From an uncultured Collinsella sp. (lineage in GTDB: Bacteria > Actinomycetota > Coriobacteriia > Coriobacteriales > Coriobacteriaceae), in contig CATXJW010000006.1 in assembly GCA_958370325.1 (NCBI GenBank), positions 1 through 64,000 on the forward strand: a stretch of DNA of 64,000 nucleotides, read 5' to 3'. Each line of letters opens with the position of its first letter. The first letter of the stretch is position 1. This document shows positions 49,545-57,811 of this stretch, piece by piece. The notes under the pieces were generated by a model. The model was not told where the DNA came from and did not search any database. It saw only the letters and a program-made list of their open reading frames with translations. The translations under genes were made by a program, and so were the position numbers.

Positions 49545-51029
49545 ATGAATACTATCCAGATCAATCCGGCCGACAACGTGATCGTTGCGCTGTCGCCGCT
49601 TGCCAAGGGCACCGCCGTCGCGGTTCCCGGGGTGGGCGAGGTCGTGGCCGCGGAGGATATTCCGCAGGGCCACAAGATGGCCGTGCGCGCCATTGCGGCG
49701 GGGGAGGACGTCGTCAAGTACGGTCTTCCTATCGGCCACGTGACGGGCGACATCCAGCCCGGCCAGTGGCTTCATACACATAACGTCAAGACCAACCTTT
49801 CGGGCGAGGTCGAGTACGCTTACAACCCGACGCATCCGGTCGTTGAGCCGGTTGAGCCCGAGACCTTTATGGGCTTCCGCCGCGCTGACGGCCGCGCCGC
49901 CACGCGCAACGAGCTGTGGATCATCCCCACGGTCGGCTGCGTCAACGAGGTCGCGCGTGCCATGTGCGAGCAGGCCCAGGATCTGGTCGAGGGTTCGCTG
50001 GAGGGCGTTTACTACTTCCCGCATCCCTTTGGCTGCTCCCAGACCGGCGCCGACCACGCCCAGACACGCCGTCTGCTGGTGGCGCTCTCGCGTCACGCAA
50101 ACGCTGCGGGTGTGCTGTTCCTGTCCCTCGGTTGCGAAAACTGCACGCACCAGCAGGTACTCGACGAGCTCGGTGACTTCGATCACGAGCGCGTTCGATT
50201 CCTCGCCTGCCAGGATGTAGCCGACGAGCAGGTCGAGGGTCACAAGATCCTGTCCGAGCTTGCCGACCTGGCCAAGCAGGCCAAGCGTGAGCCCATTCCT
50301 GCCTCCGAGCTGGTCATTGGCCTTAAGTGCGGCGGCTCTGACGGTCTTTCGGGCATTACCGCCAACCCCACGATCGGTCGCGTGAGCGATATGATTGTCG
50401 CCCGCGGCGGCACGTCGGTGCTCACCGAGGTTCCCGAGATGTTTGGCGCGGAGAGCATTCTGCTCGATCGCTGTGAGAGCCAGGACGTCTTTAACGCAGC
50501 TGCCGACATGCTCAACGGCTTTAAGGACTACTTTATCAGCCACGGCGAGGTCGTCTATGAGAACCCGAGCCCCGGCAACAAGGACGGCGGCATTACCACG
50601 CTCGAGGACAAGAGCTGCGGCTGCGTGCAAAAGGGCGGATCTGCCCCCATCGTCGACGTGCTGCCGTATGCCGGTCAGGCTACCAAGCATGGCCTGAACA
50701 TGCTGTGCGGTCCGGGCAACGACATGGTATCCACTACGGCCCTGACGGCTGCCGGCTGCCACGTGATTCTGTTCTCGACCGGCCGCGGCACGCCGTTTGG
50801 CGCACCGGCGCCTACCCTTAAGGTGTTCACCAACCAGCGTCTGTGCGACCACAAGGCCAACTGGATGGACTTTAACGCCGGCATGGTCGCCACGGGCGAG
50901 CGTACGCTCGACGAGGCTGCCCACGACCTGTACCAGCTGGTGCTAGAGACGGCGAGCGGCAAGCTTACGAGTGCCGAGCGTCGCGGCTGCCACGAGATCA
51001 GCATTTGGAAGGATGGCGTCTGCCTGTAG
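49545..51029 (+). CDS. uxaA: Altronate dehydratase
   Basis: Dehydrates altronate to 2-keto-3-deoxygluconate. 494 aa, full length. The N-terminal SAF domain (~1-100) contains GVGEVVAAEDIPQGHKMA and LPIGHVTGDI. The catalytic domain has GCVNEVARAMC, FPHPFGCSQTGADHAQT, LGCENC, LKCGGSDGLSGITANP and KSCGCVQKGG, the Cys-rich iron-binding signatures of the family. Genes kdgK and kdgA for the next steps are not in the window. Followed by a good terminator. Confidence 0.95.
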   Translation: MNTIQINPADNVIVALSPLAKGTAVAVPGVGEVVAAEDIPQGHKMAVRAIAAGEDVVKYGLPIGHVTGDIQPGQWLHTHNVKTNLSGEVEYAYNPTHPVVEPVEPETFMGFRRADGRAATRNELWIIPTVGCVNEVARAMCEQAQDLVEGSLEGVYYFPHPFGCSQTGADHAQTRRLLVALSRHANAAGVLFLSLGCENCTHQQVLDELGDFDHERVRFLACQDVADEQVEGHKILSELADLAKQAKREPIPASELVIGLKCGGSDGLSGITANPTIGRVSDMIVARGGTSVLTEVPEMFGAESILLDRCESQDVFNAAADMLNGFKDYFISHGEVVYENPSPGNKDGGITTLEDKSCGCVQKGGSAPIVDVLPYAGQATKHGLNMLCGPGNDMVSTTALTAAGCHVILFSTGRGTPFGAPAPTLKVFTNQRLCDHKANWMDFNAGMVATGERTLDEAAHDLYQLVLETASGKLTSAERRGCHEISIWKDGVCL

Positions 51030-51061
51030 CGGTAAATGGGTTCGCATAGGGCACTATTGAC

Positions 51062-51103
51062 CATGGCCCCGTCGGGAGTGTTCCCGGCGGGGCCATGTTT
51101 GTT
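51062..51103 (+). terminator. Terminator of uxaCBA
   Basis: CATGGCCCCG and CGGGA pair with TCCCG and CGGGGCCATG, followed by TTTGTT. Confidence 0.8.
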
Positions 51104-51151
51104 CTGTCTGTTCGGGCGTGTCTTTCTGAGGGTACGGGAGCGGCGAAAACA

Positions 51152-51163
51152 ATAAACGTTCAC
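51152..51163. promoter_or_regulatory. LacI-type operator 3 (distal, transporter)
   Basis: AATAAACGTTCACCT: one full half-site (AACGTTCAC) and one degenerate half. It lies ~125 bp upstream of operator 4. The 372-bp gap 51030-51401 otherwise holds the uxaA terminator, the spaced dyad and operators 4 and 5, with no gene. Confidence 0.5.
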
Positions 51164-51232
51164 CTAATCGACCTCAAATTTAAACCCACTCAATACCCAT
51201 GTAATCGTGATATTTTCAAGTCATATGTCCGT

Positions 51233-51256
51233 TTAACGGCAAAAAACGACCGTTCA
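51233..51256. promoter_or_regulatory. Spaced dyad upstream of the hexuronide transporter
   Basis: TTAACGG, 10-nt spacer CAAAAAACGA, CCGTTCA. Same length, spacing and A-rich core as the dyad at 46285. Operator 4 follows 32 bp away centre to centre. Confidence 0.5.
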
Positions 51257-51270
51257 AGGATAATATACAA

Positions 51271-51282
51271 GTGAACGTTCAC
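51271..51282. promoter_or_regulatory. LacI-type operator 4 (transporter)
   Basis: Perfect palindrome GTGAACGTTCAC immediately after an AT-rich TAATATAC stretch that is a probable -10. Confidence 0.72.
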
Positions 51283-51310
51283 CTTTCATAAGCAATCGCG
51301 CATAATCTAG

Positions 51311-51322
51311 CTAAACGTTCAC
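51311..51322. promoter_or_regulatory. LacI-type operator 5 (transporter)
   Basis: CTAAACGTTCAC, 40 bp centre to centre after operator 4, with one degenerate half. Confidence 0.6.
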
Positions 51323-51401
51323 CCTGAACGGCATGCAGACAGACGTCGGTATGGACTCTAATGTCTTGTTCCAAGACAATCGAGAAAAGAGAGGGAGCTC
51401 G

Positions 51402-52961
51402 ATGACTAACAAGATCGGTAAAAAGCGCAAGATCACATTCTGGACGCGCTTGGGCTTTGGTATGGGCGGCATGCTCAACTCCGGTGCCCTGAGCTTTACG
51501 CACAGCTACATGGTGCTGTTCCTGTCCACGGAGTGCGGTCTGTCCGCAGGCGAGGCTGCGCTGATCAGCTCGTTCGCCATCTACCTCAACGCCATTCTGT
51601 GCCCGCTCATGGGCTTTGTGGCCGATAACTTCTATGCCACCAAGATTGGCCGCATCTTTGGCCGCCGCCGTTTCTGGATTTTGCTGGCTATCCCGATGAT
51701 GGTCGCCGAGCCGCTCATCTTCGTCGCCACGCCGTTCGGTTTTCCGTACTACTTTGCGCTGTACCTGATCTACAACGTCGCGTACACGTTCTGCACCGCC
51801 AACCTGTCGCCGCTTACCATCGAGATGACCGACGACTTCAAGGAGCGTACGTACCTCACCGGCTACAAGCACCTCTTTGGTAACGCCGCTGGTTTCCTTA
51901 TGGCAGCGCTCGTCGGCTTTGGCTTTGGCACCTTCGGCGAGACCAACCCGTTCAGCTACTTCATCATCGCTACGATCAACGCTTCGGTCATGGCAATCTC
52001 CCTGCTCTGCGTGTACCTGTCCACGTGGGAGCACACCCCCGAGGAGGTCGCTCAGGAGAAGATCGAGAGCGTCGGCGAGGGTATCAAGAAGTTTTTCATC
52101 GACGTTATCTCCACCTTCCGCAACAAGTCCTTCCGCAAGGTCCTGTATGCGCAGGTCTCCACGAAGCTCGCTGCTGCCTGCTGGTCTGCCTGCCTGTCCT
52201 TCTTCATCGTCTACTGCCTGCAGATTCCTAAGTCCTACGAGTCTGTGATGGAGATGCCCGGCAAGGTCGTCGCTATCGTCTGCACCGCCATCTGGGTCGC
52301 CCTCATGGCCAAGAAGGGCTTCCACAAGTCTTGGTACCTGGCCAACGTCGGTTGCGCCGCGTGCATTATCGCCTACAACTACTTCGCCTTTGGTCAGATC
52401 AACGGCACCTCTACGGTCGCCATCGCCATGATCGCCTACCCCATCATCTTCGCCATCTGGAAGTTCTTCTACGTTGGCTTCCAGTATCTGCCCGACGTTC
52501 TGCTCAACTACATCCCCGATGTCGACGAGCTCATCACCCTGCGTCGTCGCGAGGGCATCTACAGCTCCGCTCAGCAGCTCTGCCAGCAGATTGCCCAGGC
52601 TGTTGCCGTCAACGCATGGGCTATCGTCCTTGCTGCCTCCGGCTTCATTCAGACCGCCGGCAACAGCGATGCCGTGACGCAGCCCGCCACCGTGCCTCTG
52701 TACATCTGCGGCTACATGCTCATTGGCTGCGCCGGCTTCTTCCTGCTTGCGGCCGTCCTTGCCCGCGGCATCAAGATTGACAAGGAGCAGTGCGACATCC
52801 TTTGCGACGAGATCCACCGTGTCAAGGAGGGTGGCAAGATGGCCGACGTCAAGCCCGAGGTCAAGGCGCTTTGCGAGGAGCTCTCCGGCTTTAAGTACGA
52901 GGACTGCTTCGCCCACAACAATGTTGGCTTCCAGGACGGCAGCGTAATTCCCGCCGAGTAG
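51402..52961 (+). CDS. GPH family hexuronide/oligogalacturonide symporter
   Basis: Membrane carrier of the glycoside-pentoside-hexuronide:cation family, 519 aa with about twelve TMs. RLGFGMGGMLNSGALSFTH opens TM1, and the loop text FGRRRFWILLAIPM and TYLTGYKHLFGNAAGF are typical of the family. A C-terminal cytoplasmic tail of ~70 residues follows the last helix. GAGGGAG is 5 nt before this ATG. Placed among pectin genes behind two operators, it likely imports galacturonate or short galacturonides. Confidence 0.88.
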   Translation: MTNKIGKKRKITFWTRLGFGMGGMLNSGALSFTHSYMVLFLSTECGLSAGEAALISSFAIYLNAILCPLMGFVADNFYATKIGRIFGRRRFWILLAIPMMVAEPLIFVATPFGFPYYFALYLIYNVAYTFCTANLSPLTIEMTDDFKERTYLTGYKHLFGNAAGFLMAALVGFGFGTFGETNPFSYFIIATINASVMAISLLCVYLSTWEHTPEEVAQEKIESVGEGIKKFFIDVISTFRNKSFRKVLYAQVSTKLAAACWSACLSFFIVYCLQIPKSYESVMEMPGKVVAIVCTAIWVALMAKKGFHKSWYLANVGCAACIIAYNYFAFGQINGTSTVAIAMIAYPIIFAIWKFFYVGFQYLPDVLLNYIPDVDELITLRRREGIYSSAQQLCQQIAQAVAVNAWAIVLAASGFIQTAGNSDAVTQPATVPLYICGYMLIGCAGFFLLAAVLARGIKIDKEQCDILCDEIHRVKEGGKMADVKPEVKALCEELSGFKYEDCFAHNNVGFQDGSVIPAE

Positions 52962-52984
52962 GGCAGGCGCATCGTCCAAACCAC

Positions 52985-53029
52985 AGGGCCGTGCCACCGG
53001 AGATCCACCGGCGGGTACGGCCCTTTTTT
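52985..53029 (+). terminator. Terminator of the transporter gene
   Basis: AGGGCCGT and CCGG pair with CCGG and ACGGCCCT, followed by six T. Downstream pectinase genes need read-through or a separate promoter. Confidence 0.85.
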
Positions 53030-53075
53030 AAAAACGAGTAGTATGAACTTCTGATTACATTTGAGGGAGAGACCC

Positions 53076-54671
53076 ATGGAGACGAACGTTATCTGGCGCA
53101 ATGCCCGCGCGGCCGTTATCGAGCTCGACGATGGCGGCTACTTTACCTGTGCCGATACGTGGGAGATCTTTGTCAACGATGAGCCCGCCGGTACCACGAA
53201 TACGGTCGAGACCTATGTCGATGGCCTGACCCCCGGCAAGCGCAACCTGATCCGCTTTGTCTGCGGCGAGCACGAGTTGAGCGTAGGCGTCACCACGCCG
53301 GCGGAGCCCTTTACCATCAACGTTCGCGACTGCGGAGCCAAGGGCGATGCCGAGCACGATGACACCACTAATATCCAGGCTGCCATCATGGCCTGCCCCA
53401 AGGGCGGGCGCGTGCTGATTCCCGCCGGCAACTACCGCATCAAGTCCCTCTTCCTTAAGAGCAATATCAACATCGAGCTTGCCGAGGGCGCGGTGCTGCT
53501 GGCCCGTCACGACCGCGCGGCGCTTGCCTACATTCCGGGCACGGTCACAGGCGACGAGGGCGCCGGGTATGCCGGCACCGACATGCTGCCCCTGGGCCGC
53601 TGGGAAGGCGAGAGCTTTTCGACCTACTGTTCGACCTTTACGGGCCTGAGCGTGCACGACGTGTGCATCTATGGCCGCGGCGCCATCGACGGCCAGACCG
53701 ATTTTGCCGAGGACAACTGGTGGAACAAGGACTTTAAGAACATCTTCCGTCCCGAGGAGGGCCGCGAGGTCGCCCGCCCGCGCATGATTTTCCTGTCCGA
53801 GTGCGAAAACGTGAGCCTTGCCGGCTTTACCGTGCGCAACAGCCCGGCGTGGAATATCCATTCCATTCTGTGCGAGCACGTCGATGCCCTGTGCCTGTCC
53901 ATCGAGGGTCCCAAGAACTCCCACAACACCGACGGTTTCGATCCCGAGAGCTGCGGTTTTGTCCGCATCCTTGGCTGTCAGTTCTCGGTGGGCGACGACT
54001 GCATCGCCATCAAGAGCGGCAAACTGGGCATCGAGTCCGAGCTTCGTCCCGCCACGCACGACGTGCTGATCTCGCACTGCTACATGCACGACGGCCACGG
54101 CGCCGTGGTACTGGGATCCGAGGCCGCCGGCGGCATCAAGGACCTCACCGTGAGCAAGTGCCTCTTTGAGCGCACCGACCGCGGCCTGCGCGTCAAGACA
54201 CGCCGCGGACGCGGCAAGGACGCCGTCAACGAGGGCATCACCTTCGAGCACATTCGCATGGATAAGGTGCTCACGCCCTTCGTGGTCAATTCGTTCTACT
54301 TCTGCGACAAGGACGGCAAGACCGACTACGTGCAGTCTCGCGAGGCGCTGCCCGTCGACGACCGTACGCCCGGCTTTGGCGCCACGACGTTTTGCGATAT
54401 CGAGGCCACCAACTGCCATGCGGCCGCGGCCTATATCACGGGCCTTCCCGAGAGCAAGGTGACGCGCCTGACGTTCCAGGATGTCCATGTGACCTTTGCC
54501 GCCGATGCCGAGCCCTTTGTGCCGGCCATGGCCTGCGGCGTGGAGCCCATGGTGCGCCAGGGCATCATCGCGCAGAACGTGAAAGTCCTCGACCTGCAGA
54601 ACGTGCGCATCGAGGGTCAGGATGGCGACGAGCTGCAGCTGCAAAACGTCGACAAGGTTATCCGCGCGTAG
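53076..54671 (+). CDS. Polygalacturonase / oligogalacturonide hydrolase (GH28)
   Basis: Hydrolyses alpha-1,4-galacturonide bonds. 531 aa. An N-terminal ~75-residue beta domain (WRNARAAVIELDDGGYF) precedes the parallel beta-helix. Catalytic motifs: NTDGFD, GDDCIAIKSGK, DGHGAVVLGSE and RGLRVKTRRGRG. INVRDCGAKGD marks the helix start. There is no signal peptide, so it probably acts in the cytoplasm on imported oligomers, as exo-type GH28 enzymes of gut bacteria do. GAGGGAGA precedes the ATG. Confidence 0.93.
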   Translation: METNVIWRNARAAVIELDDGGYFTCADTWEIFVNDEPAGTTNTVETYVDGLTPGKRNLIRFVCGEHELSVGVTTPAEPFTINVRDCGAKGDAEHDDTTNIQAAIMACPKGGRVLIPAGNYRIKSLFLKSNINIELAEGAVLLARHDRAALAYIPGTVTGDEGAGYAGTDMLPLGRWEGESFSTYCSTFTGLSVHDVCIYGRGAIDGQTDFAEDNWWNKDFKNIFRPEEGREVARPRMIFLSECENVSLAGFTVRNSPAWNIHSILCEHVDALCLSIEGPKNSHNTDGFDPESCGFVRILGCQFSVGDDCIAIKSGKLGIESELRPATHDVLISHCYMHDGHGAVVLGSEAAGGIKDLTVSKCLFERTDRGLRVKTRRGRGKDAVNEGITFEHIRMDKVLTPFVVNSFYFCDKDGKTDYVQSREALPVDDRTPGFGATTFCDIEATNCHAAAAYITGLPESKVTRLTFQDVHVTFAADAEPFVPAMACGVEPMVRQGIIAQNVKVLDLQNVRIEGQDGDELQLQNVDKVIRA

Positions 54672-54707
54672 GGTGGTGCTCCTGCACAAGTGAATACGGC
54701 ATGTTGA

Positions 54708-54743
54708 GCGTGCGACGGTCGGGTCTGCCCGGCTGTCGCACGC
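54708..54743 (+). other. Intercistronic hairpin after GH28
   Basis: GCGTGCGAC and CGGG pair with CCCG and GTCGCACGC around TCTG. No T tract. Possible mRNA processing or weak terminator. Confidence 0.45.
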
Positions 54744-54801
54744 AATCTATAGGTGCCGGTATTGCATGGTGGGTGTTCTGTGACAGAAAGCGTAATGACA
54801 G

Positions 54802-56967
54802 ATGAGTGGTAAAGAACAGCTCTTTGAGGTATCGCTCGAACGCGAAGGCGCGTATCGCAGCATTTCGGCGGCGCTTGAGGCGGCGGAGCGGTGCGTGCCC
54901 GATACGACCGTGCCGGTACGCGTGCTGGTGGCGCCGGGCGAGTACCGCGAGCAGGTCGAAATTCGTCGTCCGCATGTGACGCTCGAGGGCGAGAGGGCCG
55001 ACAGCGTGCGTATCGTGGGCGGCCTGAGCGCCAAGATGCCTTCGGGGGATGGGTCGGGCATCGACGGAATGCTCGGCACCTTTAGGACTTATACGGTTCT
55101 GATCGATGCCGATGATGTGCGGCTCGAGAATCTTACGATCGTCAACAACGCCGGTGATGGGCGCGAGGTCGGCCAGGCGATTGCCCTGTATGCCGATGGT
55201 GACCGCCTGGTTGTCGATGCCTGCTGCATTAAGGGACACCAGGACACGCTCTTTTTGGGGCCGCTGCCGCCGCGCGAGGCCAAGCCGGGCGGCTTTATAG
55301 GCCCCAAGCAGTTTGCCCCGCGCCGGGTGGGGCGGCAGTATTTTCGACGTTGCCGGATCGAGGGCGATGTCGACTTTATCTTTGGCGGCGCGCGTGCCTA
55401 CTTTGAGGGGTGTGAGATTCGCTCGCTCAACCGCGATATGGATGTCAACGGGTATGTAACGGCAGCCTCCACGCCTCAGGGCGAACCGTACGGATTTGTG
55501 TTCCATGGCTGTTCGTTTACAGCCGATGAGGGCATTGCCCCCGGATCGGTCTATCTGGGTCGTCCATGGCGCGAGTGGGCCCAGACCGTTTTGCTCGAAT
55601 GCTGGCTGGGCCCCCATATTTCACTCGAGGGCTGGTGGGATTGGAATAAGCCAGCGGCACATGACGGCACCCTGTATGCCGGCGGTACCCTGTTTGGCCC
55701 GGCGAGTGATACTGCCGCTTGGGTGCCGTGGGCGCATTGCCTGACCGGTCAGGATTCCGAACGCTATGCGCGTGACCGAGTGCTTGCCGGCACGGATGGT
55801 TGGGATCCCGAGGGCGGCGACGGTGATGCGGTAGAGACGGCCGGGCTATCTGCCAATGGCCGCACCGTGCACATCGAGACGTACTACGAGGACGAACCTG
55901 CGCTGCGCGCCCGACTGAAGCGCGAGGGGCGCTCGGCCGCATTTACGGGCAAGACTCCCACAGACTTTGAGGCATGGAAGGCTGCGACCAGGACTCGTCT
56001 GTACGATATTTTGGGTCTTTCGCTTATGGACCGCGCCCCGATTGAGATTCGTGAGCTCAATCGCGTGCGGGTTGCCGGCAGCATCGTGCGTACTCATGCG
56101 GTGCTGCAGGTTGAGCACGATGTGTGGATGCCGTTTTACCTGTTGGAGCCGTCCCGCCCCAAGCTTGACGAGCGGGGACTCAAGCGCTGCTATATCTGCC
56201 CGCATGGTCACCAGGGGGCGGGTGCTGCAAGCATAGCCGGCGTTGCGGGCGTGCCGGCGGTCGACGATGCCGTGCGTAAGTTCAATTACGACTACGGTCT
56301 GCGTTTGGCGCGCATGGGTTACGTGACCGTCTGCCCCGATGCGCGTGGTTGGGGATACCGTCGTGACTGGAAGGGTCAGGGCGACGACGAGAACAGCTAC
56401 CTGCGCGGTACGTGTCTGAATCAAGCACGTATGGCCGAGCCGCTGGGTCTTACGGTCGCGGGCCTCAACGTCTGGGACAACATGCGCTTGATTGATTACT
56501 TGGAGACACGCGGTGACATTGCCATGGACGACCTGGGCTGCTTTGGCTTCTCGGGCGGTGGGTACATGACGCTCTATCTGGCCGCGCTCGACCCGCGCGT
56601 GCGCAAGGCGTTTGTCTCGGGCTATCTATATGGCGTTGATGACTCGCTGTTGCATCTCAACGGCAATTGCAGCTGTAATTACACGCCTGGACTTTGGCGT
56701 CTGCTCGATATGGGCGACATTGCATCGCTTGTCGCGCCACGGCCGTTGTTGGTCCAAAGTTGCGAAGAGGATCATCTGAATGGGGTACGCGGGCTCAAAA
56801 ATGTTGACGAGCAACTCAAAATCGTGCGCGATGCCTACGAGTTGCTGGGCCGCAGTGGAGGTCTTCGGCACGAGGTGTGTCCGGGTGGACACCATCTTGG
56901 CGTGGCGCATCTTGCCGAGGATATCGAATGGCTCGATTCGCAAGTTGCGGAATACGCCCACGCATAG
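54802..56967 (+). CDS. Pectin methylesterase (CE8) fused to an alpha/beta hydrolase
   Basis: Two-domain enzyme of 721 aa. Residues ~1-340 are a CE8 beta-helix with GHQDTL, DVDFIFGGA (catalytic Asp) and LGRPWREWAQTV. Residues ~370-720 are an alpha/beta hydrolase with the nucleophile elbow GFSGGGYMTLYLAALDPRV, an acid in SCEEDHLN and the catalytic His in GGHHLG, similar to acetyl xylan esterase or dienelactone hydrolase types. The second half may be a pectin deacetylase, so the protein would remove methyl and acetyl groups together. No signal peptide. The Shine-Dalgarno is weak. It lies 130 nt after GH28. Confidence 0.88.
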   Translation: MSGKEQLFEVSLEREGAYRSISAALEAAERCVPDTTVPVRVLVAPGEYREQVEIRRPHVTLEGERADSVRIVGGLSAKMPSGDGSGIDGMLGTFRTYTVLIDADDVRLENLTIVNNAGDGREVGQAIALYADGDRLVVDACCIKGHQDTLFLGPLPPREAKPGGFIGPKQFAPRRVGRQYFRRCRIEGDVDFIFGGARAYFEGCEIRSLNRDMDVNGYVTAASTPQGEPYGFVFHGCSFTADEGIAPGSVYLGRPWREWAQTVLLECWLGPHISLEGWWDWNKPAAHDGTLYAGGTLFGPASDTAAWVPWAHCLTGQDSERYARDRVLAGTDGWDPEGGDGDAVETAGLSANGRTVHIETYYEDEPALRARLKREGRSAAFTGKTPTDFEAWKAATRTRLYDILGLSLMDRAPIEIRELNRVRVAGSIVRTHAVLQVEHDVWMPFYLLEPSRPKLDERGLKRCYICPHGHQGAGAASIAGVAGVPAVDDAVRKFNYDYGLRLARMGYVTVCPDARGWGYRRDWKGQGDDENSYLRGTCLNQARMAEPLGLTVAGLNVWDNMRLIDYLETRGDIAMDDLGCFGFSGGGYMTLYLAALDPRVRKAFVSGYLYGVDDSLLHLNGNCSCNYTPGLWRLLDMGDIASLVAPRPLLVQSCEEDHLNGVRGLKNVDEQLKIVRDAYELLGRSGGLRHEVCPGGHHLGVAHLAEDIEWLDSQVAEYAHA

Positions 56968-57036
56968 TCCCTCGGTATGTTGTGAATGAACGGTATGTAC
57001 CTGTATGACCGCCGGTGTGCGGGTGAGGAGAAGAAT

Positions 57037-57705
57037 ATGGAAACGAAAAACTTGAGCGAATCGATCGTCTGCTGCTTTGGCGATTCGACCACCTGGGGCG
57101 ATAACGGATGCGGCGGGGGAGGCAACGACATCTCTTGGACCTCGCACCTGGGTGCGCTGCTGGGCGGCGCTACGATCGAGAACTTTGGTATTAAGGGTTC
57201 GCGTATTGCCGTCAAGGCCGACCGTAGCGATTCGTTTGTTGAGCGCTTGGACGGCATCGATCACACGGCAGATATCTGCATCGTCTTTGGCGGCGTTAAC
57301 GACTTTAGCCGTAACGTGCCGCTGGGAGAGCTGGGCAGCGCGGACGTGCACGAGTTCTACGGTGCGCTCGACTACCTGATCCGCACCATCACGGCGCGCT
57401 CGCCTCAGGCAAAGCTGGTGTTTATGACGCCGTGCAAGACGAGCGGCAAACACGAGAAGGATATTCCGGCAAGCAACGAGGCCAACCATCTGGGCCTGAC
57501 GCAAGACGCTTATGTGCAGGCGATGCTGGAGGTCTGCGATCGCTACTCGGTGCCGGTGATCGACCTGTATGCGCAAAGCGGCATCAGCCCGTTTTTGCCG
57601 GAGCACCGCGAGCTCTACATGCCGGACGGTCTGCATTACAGCCCTGCCGGCTATGAGCGCCTGGCGTATCGCATCGCCGCGGGCCTCACCGCCGTTTGCC
57701 GTTAA
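57037..57705 (+). CDS. SGNH/GDSL-family esterase
   Basis: 222-aa hydrolase. Block I is CFGDSTTWGDNG with the nucleophile Ser, block III is FGGVNDF and block V is DGLHYSPAGYERLA with the catalytic Asp and His. No signal peptide. GAGGAGAAG lies 6 nt before this ATG, and an ATG 51 nt upstream lacks a site. Its location between the CE8 fusion and GH105 suggests an esterase for acetylated rhamnogalacturonan or galacturonan fragments. Substrate is inferred only. Confidence 0.87.
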   Translation: METKNLSESIVCCFGDSTTWGDNGCGGGGNDISWTSHLGALLGGATIENFGIKGSRIAVKADRSDSFVERLDGIDHTADICIVFGGVNDFSRNVPLGELGSADVHEFYGALDYLIRTITARSPQAKLVFMTPCKTSGKHEKDIPASNEANHLGLTQDAYVQAMLEVCDRYSVPVIDLYAQSGISPFLPEHRELYMPDGLHYSPAGYERLAYRIAAGLTAVCR

Positions 57706-57718
57706 AAGTCTGCCGTTC

Positions 57719-57758
57719 ACGGGGATTATAGGGTTAACGTTCACCCTATAATCCCCGT
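57719..57758. promoter_or_regulatory. LacI-type operator 6 inside a perfect hairpin
   Basis: Arms ACGGGGATTATAGGGT / ACCCTATAATCCCCGT (16 bp, perfect) enclose TAACGTTC, and the operator GTTAACGTTCAC is at 57733-57744. It starts 14 nt after the SGNH stop. TATAAT in the right arm (57747-57752) is a possible -10. Confidence 0.7.
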
Positions 57759-57772
57759 TCGCGTTACACTAG

Positions 57773-57784
57773 GTTAACGTTCAC
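57773..57784. promoter_or_regulatory. LacI-type operator 7 (GH105)
   Basis: GTTAACGTTCAC, 40 bp centre to centre after operator 6 and 28 bp before the GH105 start. Confidence 0.68.
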
Positions 57785-57811
57785 CCATCAATAACGTCAG
57801 AGGGGACAGCA

